64,000 nucleotides of DNA from an uncultured Hyphomicrobiales bacterium (GTDB taxonomy: Bacteria > Pseudomonadota > Alphaproteobacteria > Rhizobiales > Beijerinckiaceae), in contig CAIJVU010000028.1 in NCBI GenBank assembly GCA_903824185.1, positions 53,039-117,038 of the forward strand, read 5' to 3'. This document shows positions 58,746 through 64,000 of this stretch, piece by piece. Positions within the stretch are counted from its first letter, which is position 1. Each line of letters starts with the position of its first letter. A program made the position numbers and the translations under genes. The notes beneath the pieces are model-generated. The model did no database searches. It was not told the DNA's origin and was given only the letters and a program-made list of their open reading frames with translations.

Positions 58746-60791
58746 ATGACGCTGCGTGTAAAACCATCATTGAGTTTGATTGTGGCCTTGGGCTTTATGG
58801 CACTACCTGCCATGGCCGGCGGTTTGGATGGTTTGTTCGGCTTTGTCAGCTCCAATAAAACGGCCTCTATCAGTCACGCCAATGCACAAGCGGGTCTGGC
58901 CCAATATTCATCCTCCGATTTGCAAGCGATGAAAGGGGCGATTGCCGCCTATAAAGCGGGCGATGTCGCCAAAGGGGATGCTTTGAGCACGCCTTTGGGG
59001 GCCAGTATTCCCGGTGTGATTTCGGAATGGGTCGCCATTCGCTCGCAAGGTGCCCAATTGGGATTTGAGCGCATCAGCCGCTTTTTGGCCAATTATCCCG
59101 ATTGGCCAACCCAAAACCTGCTGCGTCGGCGTGCCGAAGAGGCCTTGGTCGCGGAAAAACAACCGATGCCGGTGGTCCGCTCGTTTTTTGCCAAGCAGCA
59201 ACCCATTACGCCGGGGGGCGCTTTGGCCTTGGCCGAAGCCATGGCGGCCAACGGGCAGACCGGTCCCGCCATTGATCTCGTGCGCCAGCATTGGTGCGCG
59301 ACCTTGTTCAAACAGGATCTGGAGCAACGCTATCTCGCCTCCTTCGGCGAACATTTGCGCAAAGCCGATCATCTCAAGCGCTTGGAGCGCGGCATCTTTG
59401 CCGAAGACGGAGACGTTGCCATGCGGGCAGCCCAGCGGCTAGGCCCTGATGAACAGGCCTTGGCGCGTGCGGCCGTGGCTGTTTTTGATAAAACAGGTCA
59501 AGCCGACAAATTGATCTCGGCTATTCCGGCCAAGACCGCGCAAGATTTGCCGGCTTTGTTCGTACGTATCAAAAATCTCCGCCGCAGTGACCGGATGACG
59601 GAAGCCGCCAACCAGCTCATCCAGATCCCGCATGGTATGGAAGCGCGTGAGGGCGGATTGTTTTGGGCCGAGCGGCGTTTGATCGCCCGCAAATTGCTGG
59701 ATATGAACCAGCCGCAAATCGCCTATAAAGTGGCCGCCGGTCATTCCGCCCAATCCATCCCCGATAAGGTCGAGGCTGATTTTACTGCGGGCTGGATCAT
59801 GCTGCGGGTTCTCAACCAACCCGAACAGGCATTGCGGCATTTTGATCTCGCCGCGCGCGAAGCCAAAACCCCCATTTCCATCGCCCGCGCAAGCTATTGG
59901 CAGGCTCGCGCCGCCGAGGCGATGGGCCGCAATGCGTCCCAGTTTTACCAGCAAGCTGCCGCCCATGGCGGAACCTATTACGGCCAATTGGCCCGCGCCC
60001 ATATCGGCCAAACCGGTCTGCCGATACAAAACGGCCCTTCAGGCTCCATCCATCATTTGACGCAGCGGATCGGCATTCAAGGGCTCGCCACGCTTTATGC
60101 CGCCGACGAGCGTGCCTTGGCACAATCACTCGTCAATGATCTTGCTTACAGCCTGCCCGATGCAGCCTCGCTCGATGCCTTGGCCGAATTGACCACCACC
60201 TATGGCGATGCCGCGGCCACCCTTTCCATTGCCAAAATCGCCACCCAACGCAATTTGCCCTTGGGGCAACATGCCTTCCCGCTGTTTGGCATTCCGCAAC
60301 AAGCGCTTGGCAATGCCCCGATCGAGCAGGCCTTTGTCTATGCCATCACACGACAGGAAAGCGCGTTTGATCCGCAAGCCACGTCAACCTCAGGTGCCAA
60401 GGGGCTGATGCAGCTAATGCCTGCAACTGCCAAAATCGAGGCCTCGAAGGTCGGGGTCGATTTTGACGCCGCCCGCCTGACAGATCCCCATTACAATGTG
60501 ACCTTGGGGGCCAATCATCTCGGCCGTTTGGTCGAGAACTGGAACGGTTCTTATATCCTTGCCATTGCCTCTTACAATGCAGGGCCCGGCAATGTGAAAA
60601 AATGGATCGAGGCCTTTGGTGATCCGCGCGATGGCAAGATTGACCCCATCGATTGGGTCGAACGCATTCCCTTCACCGAGACCCGCAATTATGTGCAGCG
60701 CGTGCTGGAAAATCTGCAGGTCTATCGGTCCAAATTGGGCAATCAGCAAAGCGTGATGATCGAAAAAGATTTGCAACGCGGCATCCGCTAG
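58746..60791 (+). CDS. Soluble lytic transglycosylase (SLT domain)
   Basis: 681 residues starting at ATG 58746, where GAGGA precedes at seven bases; the frame opens at 58725. A signal peptide (about 1-25, ending AMAGG) is followed by a large alpha-helical repeat domain and a C-terminal SLT domain (about 525-660). The catalytic glutamate is E538 in TRQESAFDPQATS, with GAKGLMQLMPATA and SYNAGPGNVKKW downstream. It cleaves peptidoglycan glycan strands to 1,6-anhydromuropeptides in the periplasm, linking to the nagZ recycling gene at the window's other end. It is divergent from dapA and 11 bases before the hydrolase. Confidence 0.93.
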   Translation: MTLRVKPSLSLIVALGFMALPAMAGGLDGLFGFVSSNKTASISHANAQAGLAQYSSSDLQAMKGAIAAYKAGDVAKGDALSTPLGASIPGVISEWVAIRSQGAQLGFERISRFLANYPDWPTQNLLRRRAEEALVAEKQPMPVVRSFFAKQQPITPGGALALAEAMAANGQTGPAIDLVRQHWCATLFKQDLEQRYLASFGEHLRKADHLKRLERGIFAEDGDVAMRAAQRLGPDEQALARAAVAVFDKTGQADKLISAIPAKTAQDLPALFVRIKNLRRSDRMTEAANQLIQIPHGMEAREGGLFWAERRLIARKLLDMNQPQIAYKVAAGHSAQSIPDKVEADFTAGWIMLRVLNQPEQALRHFDLAAREAKTPISIARASYWQARAAEAMGRNASQFYQQAAAHGGTYYGQLARAHIGQTGLPIQNGPSGSIHHLTQRIGIQGLATLYAADERALAQSLVNDLAYSLPDAASLDALAELTTTYGDAAATLSIAKIATQRNLPLGQHAFPLFGIPQQALGNAPIEQAFVYAITRQESAFDPQATSTSGAKGLMQLMPATAKIEASKVGVDFDAARLTDPHYNVTLGANHLGRLVENWNGSYILAIASYNAGPGNVKKWIEAFGDPRDGKIDPIDWVERIPFTETRNYVQRVLENLQVYRSKLGNQQSVMIEKDLQRGIR

Positions 60792-60802
60792 GAGTTTAAA
60801 CC

Positions 60803-61672
60803 ATGACCGAGACCTATACGGATCTTTATGCTCTGACGCCTGACGGCTTGCGTTTGCATTGGCGCGATTATGGTGATTTCAAAAGCGCGCGCCTGCCCGT
60901 TCTCTGTCTGCCGGGTCTCACGCGCAATGCCGCCGATTTCCATGACATCGCTTTGCATCTCTCCCAAACCCAAGGCCGTCGTGTGATTGTTTTGGACTCG
61001 CGGGGCCGTGGCCTGTCGGATTGGAACAAAGACCCCGGCCATTATTCCATCCCGCAAGAACTCGCCGATCTCCTGCATGTGATGGATGTTCTGGCTCTTA
61101 AAAAAGCGCATTTTCTGGGAACCTCACGCGGTGGTTTGATCACCATGGCGCTGGCCTCCATCCGGCCCGATCTGATCGCCTCCTCCATTCTCAATGATAT
61201 CGGACCGGTGATCGAACCTGCTGGCCTGTTGCGCATCAAATCCTATGTCGGGAAATCGGTTCCCTTGGCGAATTACGAGCAGGCCCGCGGCATTCTCGCC
61301 AAAACCCATGCCGCCTATTTTCCGGCTTTGTCGGAGGATGATTGGGAGATGTTTGCCCGCGCCACATGGAATGAAACATCTGACGGTCTGGTCTTGTCCT
61401 ATGATCCGCAGATCAGCCACACGTTGAAAGACTATGATCCCTCCCAGCCTGCCCCCGATCTATGGCCGCTTTGGCAGGCTTTGACCCATGCCCCTTGCCT
61501 GTTGATCCGCGGTGCATTGAGCGATTTGTTCAGTGAAGAAACGGCAAAAAAAATGGTGCAGGGCCATCAGCACTGCACCATTCATACTGTGTCAGGTCAG
61601 GGGCATGCGCCGCTCTTGCGCGACCAACCAACCCTCGACGCCATCGCCGACTTTATTAAAGCCGGCGATTAA
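60803..61672 (+). CDS. Alpha/beta hydrolase
   Basis: 289 residues of the alpha/beta hydrolase fold. The nucleophile serine lies in the GTSRGG elbow; the acid is likely the Asp of GALSDLF and the base the His in GQGHAPLL near the C-terminus, so the triad is complete. DSRGRGLSDWN follows the family oxyanion-side pattern. The substrate is unknown; an esterase or lactonase is plausible. AGGAG precedes the ATG 11 bases after the lytic transglycosylase stop, suggesting co-transcription. Confidence 0.85.
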   Translation: MTETYTDLYALTPDGLRLHWRDYGDFKSARLPVLCLPGLTRNAADFHDIALHLSQTQGRRVIVLDSRGRGLSDWNKDPGHYSIPQELADLLHVMDVLALKKAHFLGTSRGGLITMALASIRPDLIASSILNDIGPVIEPAGLLRIKSYVGKSVPLANYEQARGILAKTHAAYFPALSEDDWEMFARATWNETSDGLVLSYDPQISHTLKDYDPSQPAPDLWPLWQALTHAPCLLIRGALSDLFSEETAKKMVQGHQHCTIHTVSGQGHAPLLRDQPTLDAIADFIKAGD

Positions 61673-61682
61673 GCTGTCTGAC

Positions 61683-62558
61683 TTATTTCTTGAGTTCGCT
61701 GTAGACGAAGTCAACAGCGAGAGTGGCGAGGAAGGTGTTACCGCACCACTTCGAACGACCGGGGGTCGAAGTCAAAGACTTGGGATCAGAGGTGATGATC
61801 GCGCAATCAGCCTTGCTCAAATCCGTGCCGCTGTAACGCAGGTCAAGCGATGCTTGCTTGTAGGTATAGGTAAAGCCAGCATTCCAAGTGTTATATTCAG
61901 GAAGCTTGACTGAACCCAAAGAGGCTTTGGTAGTGCCGAAGAACTGACGACCAAATTCAGCAGAGAAAGCCAGATCGTAAGGCAAAGTCACCTTTACAGT
62001 CCCTGATGTGTACACATCATAAGCGCCGGAATTACCGAAGCTTGGGCCATAATAAAGATTAGCACCCAAAGCAATCTTGTCGGTGACAGCATAAACAGGC
62101 TTCACATAACCTTCGACATAATTGATGTTGCCGGGCATCACAGGTGTGCCGCCGTAAACATTGATACTGGAACCGGGATACCAGTAATAGATGGCACCAA
62201 TGTCAGTGGTCAGGTTACCCAGAACAGGACGAGCACCCACCGAAAGATCAACTTCGCCAGTAGGCTTCTGTGGCAATTTATCGGTGTTGTAGGTCACATT
62301 TGCGTAAAAGATTTCGTTGTAGCGCACTTCACCATAAGCAGCAGCTGCTGGATTGGTCGCAGAATTCGAAATACCGCGTGACAGGTAACGTGACTTCACG
62401 CTAGCGCCGAAGGCGAAATCAAACGGGGAAACCTGCTCAACGACCGGTGCAGGCGCAGCAGCTTTTTTCTTCTTCTTCTTTTCAGGGGCATCAGCAGCCA
62501 TTGCGCTGCCAGCGAAAAGAACGGCGGCAAGACCAGCCAAAAGAGCGGATTTGGACAT
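61683..62558 (-). CDS. TorF family putative outer-membrane porin
   Basis: 291 residues from the ATG at 62558 (MSKSALLAG), preceded by GGAGAATGAC. The signal peptide (1-21, ending AMA) is followed by a short lysine run, then a beta-barrel of alternating hydrophobic strands with frequent aromatic girdle residues, beginning FDFAFGASVKSRYLSRGISNS and ending LAVDFVYSELKK. This is the TorF/TIGR02001-type putative porin found mainly in Proteobacteria. The exact substrate is unknown. The gene stands alone on the minus strand, convergent with the hydrolase gene. Confidence 0.85.
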   Translation of the reverse strand: MSKSALLAGLAAVLFAGSAMAADAPEKKKKKKAAAPAPVVEQVSPFDFAFGASVKSRYLSRGISNSATNPAAAAYGEVRYNEIFYANVTYNTDKLPQKPTGEVDLSVGARPVLGNLTTDIGAIYYWYPGSSINVYGGTPVMPGNINYVEGYVKPVYAVTDKIALGANLYYGPSFGNSGAYDVYTSGTVKVTLPYDLAFSAEFGRQFFGTTKASLGSVKLPEYNTWNAGFTYTYKQASLDLRYSGTDLSKADCAIITSDPKSLTSTPGRSKWCGNTFLATLAVDFVYSELKK

Positions 62559-62743
62559 GTCATTCTCCATCAATCAAAAATGTTTTCAAGCTTGTGACAA
62601 GAAAACAAACAATATGACAATGTGTTAGCCTCTGGGTCGTCACCATGACAAGATGAAAGAAGGGGCATCACTGCCTGAAAGAAAGGCAAGATGCTCAATT
62701 TGACTTAAAAATGCTAAAAAACGATTATATATCAATAAGATAA

Positions 62744-62771
62744 ACCCGTGTTGCAGAAAAACAACACGGGT
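62744..62771 (-). terminator. Probable terminator of glpX
   Basis: Perfect 10-bp stem ACCCGTGTTG / CAACACGGGT (62744-62753 and 62762-62771) with an eight-base loop, 32 bases after the glpX stop. The minus-strand tail TTATCTTATT is only modestly T-rich. Confidence 0.75.
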
Positions 62772-62802
62772 CATTTATGTTAAATCACAACCTTCGATTG
62801 TC

Positions 62803-63807
62803 TTAATCGAGGTTAAATTTTTCAAACTGGCGATGTTCGGCCTTAATTTTACGCACCGTACCGGTGATGGAGCGGTAAACCAGCGTTTCCGTCTCGATCA
62901 CGCCATGGCCAAAACGAACCCCAGACAACAGACCGCCATCGGTAACACCGGTTGCAGACACGATCACATCGCCAGAAGCTAGCTCGTTCATCTCATATTT
63001 CTTGTGCGGATCCATGATTCCCATGGTCTTGGCACGCTCGACTTTTTCCGGTGTATCGAGGATCAGACGCCCTTGCATCTGCCCTCCGACACAGCGCAAA
63101 GCTGCGGCCGCCAAAACGCCTTCAGGTGCGCCGCCAATGCCGAGATAGATGTCGATATTAGTTTCATGCTGCATGGCGGTGAAAATCACGCCTGCCACAT
63201 CGCCATCGGTAATCAAGCGAATGGAGGCGCCGGTTTTACGCACCTCCTCGATCAATTGGGCATGGCGCGGACGATCCATAATCAAAGCCGCAATATCTTG
63301 CGGACGCACGCCTTTGGCTTTGGCCAGTGCATTGATGTTATCGGCGGGCGAAGCGTCGAGATCGACAATGCCTTGCGGATAGCCTGGTCCAATGGCGATC
63401 TTGTCCATATACACATCGGGGGCATAGAGCAGTGATCCGGCCTGTGCCATGGCCATCACAGCAATGGCGCCGGGCATGTCTTTGGCGCATAAAGTGGTGC
63501 CTTCAAGCGGGTCAACCGCAATATCCACCTTGGGTCCAGAGCCGTTGCCTACTTTTTCGCCGATGAACAACATCGGCGCCTCATCCCGCTCGCCCTCGCC
63601 GATCACAATCCGGCCATCAATCGGCAAACGGTTCAATTCGCGGCGCATCGCGTCCACAGCGGCCTGATCAGCCGCTTTTTCATCGCCATGCCCCCGCAGA
63701 CGAGCCGCAGACACAGCCGCACGCTCGGTCACACGCACCAATTCCATAGACAAAATACGCTCGATAACCTCGCGTGGATGAACGGTGATATCTGTTTTAT
63801 GGGACAC
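62803..63807 (-). CDS. glpX: Fructose-1,6-bisphosphatase, class II
   Basis: Hydrolyses fructose-1,6-bisphosphate in gluconeogenesis, 334 residues. Metal and substrate motifs GEGERDEAPMLFIGE, DPLEGTTLCAKD and GIGGAPEGVLAAAAL are present. The start is GTG at 63807 (MSHKTDITVHPRE), with GAAGGA seven bases upstream. It lies 20 bases after hom on the same strand; this pairing is common in Alphaproteobacteria. Confidence 0.95.
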   Translation of the reverse strand: MSHKTDITVHPREVIERILSMELVRVTERAAVSAARLRGHGDEKAADQAAVDAMRRELNRLPIDGRIVIGEGERDEAPMLFIGEKVGNGSGPKVDIAVDPLEGTTLCAKDMPGAIAVMAMAQAGSLLYAPDVYMDKIAIGPGYPQGIVDLDASPADNINALAKAKGVRPQDIAALIMDRPRHAQLIEEVRKTGASIRLITDGDVAGVIFTAMQHETNIDIYLGIGGAPEGVLAAAALRCVGGQMQGRLILDTPEKVERAKTMGIMDPHKKYEMNELASGDVIVSATGVTDGGLLSGVRFGHGVIETETLVYRSITGTVRKIKAEHRQFEKFNLD

Positions 63808-63827
63808 GGCTAAATCCTTCCTGCTAT

Positions 63828-64000
63828 TTATACGTTTTCACGTTCGATACGGATCAATTGGGGTTTATCAGCAATATGCCCGTCCGCCATGACGGCATCC
63901 ATGGCAGCACGAATCGCATGTTCTGACGTGGCATAGGTGGTCATTACCACCGGAACAGACCCCGCCTCGCCGCTTTGGGTCGATTTGGAGCTGGGCTGGC
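63828..64000 (-). CDS. hom: Homoserine dehydrogenase, C-terminal end only
   Basis: The last 57 or so codons of the gene are in the window. The C-terminal ACT-like domain is recognisable, with PVVMTTYATSEHAIRAAMDAV and the terminal LIRIERENV. The catalytic domain lies to the right of the window. The protein reduces aspartate semialdehyde to homoserine on the route to threonine and methionine. Immediately upstream of glpX. Confidence 0.85.
   Translation of the reverse strand, partial: QPSSKSTQSGEAGSVPVVMTTYATSEHAIRAAMDAVMADGHIADKPQLIRIERENV

Overview
The window is a gene-dense, single-copy core segment of an alphaproteobacterial chromosome, most likely Hyphomicrobiales (Rhizobiales). Gene order supports this: dgt-argS-SPOR protein-nagZ beside a divergent erpA; hdaA-ppk-ppx beside rnd and aspS and divergent from purM-purN; and rpoZ-rsh-pyrE-pdxJ-acpS-lepB-rnc-era-recO. 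Base composition looks close to balanced GC, lower than many free-living relatives. No species is inferred. I see no rRNA or tRNA gene, insertion sequence, prophage, CRISPR array or integrase. The genes at both ends (nagZ, hom) are cut by the window.

Layout. 1-5.2 kb (minus strand): nagZ start, an FtsN-like SPOR protein, argS, dgt; then divergent erpA. 5.7-10.0 kb: maeB (malic enzyme fused to a phosphotransacetylase domain) and aspS. 10.3-17.1 kb: rnd, then ppx, ppk, hdaA and an AI-2E/PerM permease on the minus strand. 17.4-22.3 kb: purM, purN, ndk, a cytoplasmic molybdopterin oxidoreductase and a small lipoprotein. 22.4-26.3 kb: hemB, a 3-hydroxyisobutyryl-CoA hydrolase, a SulP transporter. 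26.6-31.3 kb: a complete BMP-type (nucleoside-like) ABC importer. 31.5-37.1 kb: parC, bpt/ate, an RDD protein, a CAP-domain lipoprotein, rimO. 37.1-44.9 kb: the long minus-strand housekeeping cluster recO-era-rnc-lepB-acpS-pdxJ-pyrE-rsh-rpoZ. 44.9-49.4 kb: an AT-rich 459-bp gap, a NYN-domain protein, a family 5 uracil-DNA glycosylase, and a two-gene unit of an OpgH-like glucosyltransferase with an unrecognised secreted protein. 49.5-57.1 kb: a tight MDR reductase / QueD-like / GT4 glycosyltransferase / methyltransferase cluster, then cytochrome b561, ribA and a YfhO-like membrane protein. 57.1-64 kb: smpB, dapA, lytic transglycosylase, alpha/beta hydrolase, a TorF-type porin, glpX and the end of hom.

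The best candidate for something undescribed is the 49.5-52.8 kb cluster and its neighbour ribA. Four overlapping or closely spaced genes encode a zinc-less MDR reductase, a PTPS/QueD homologue whose catalytic residues are replaced, a GT4 glycosyltransferase and a SAM methyltransferase. Together they look like a tailoring pathway for a small molecule, possibly GTP- or pterin-derived. Other points of interest are the OpgH-like enzyme with a non-OpgG partner, two perfect 14-bp palindromes at divergent or upstream promoter regions, and several well-formed intrinsic terminators. Most of the window is ordinary housekeeping DNA.
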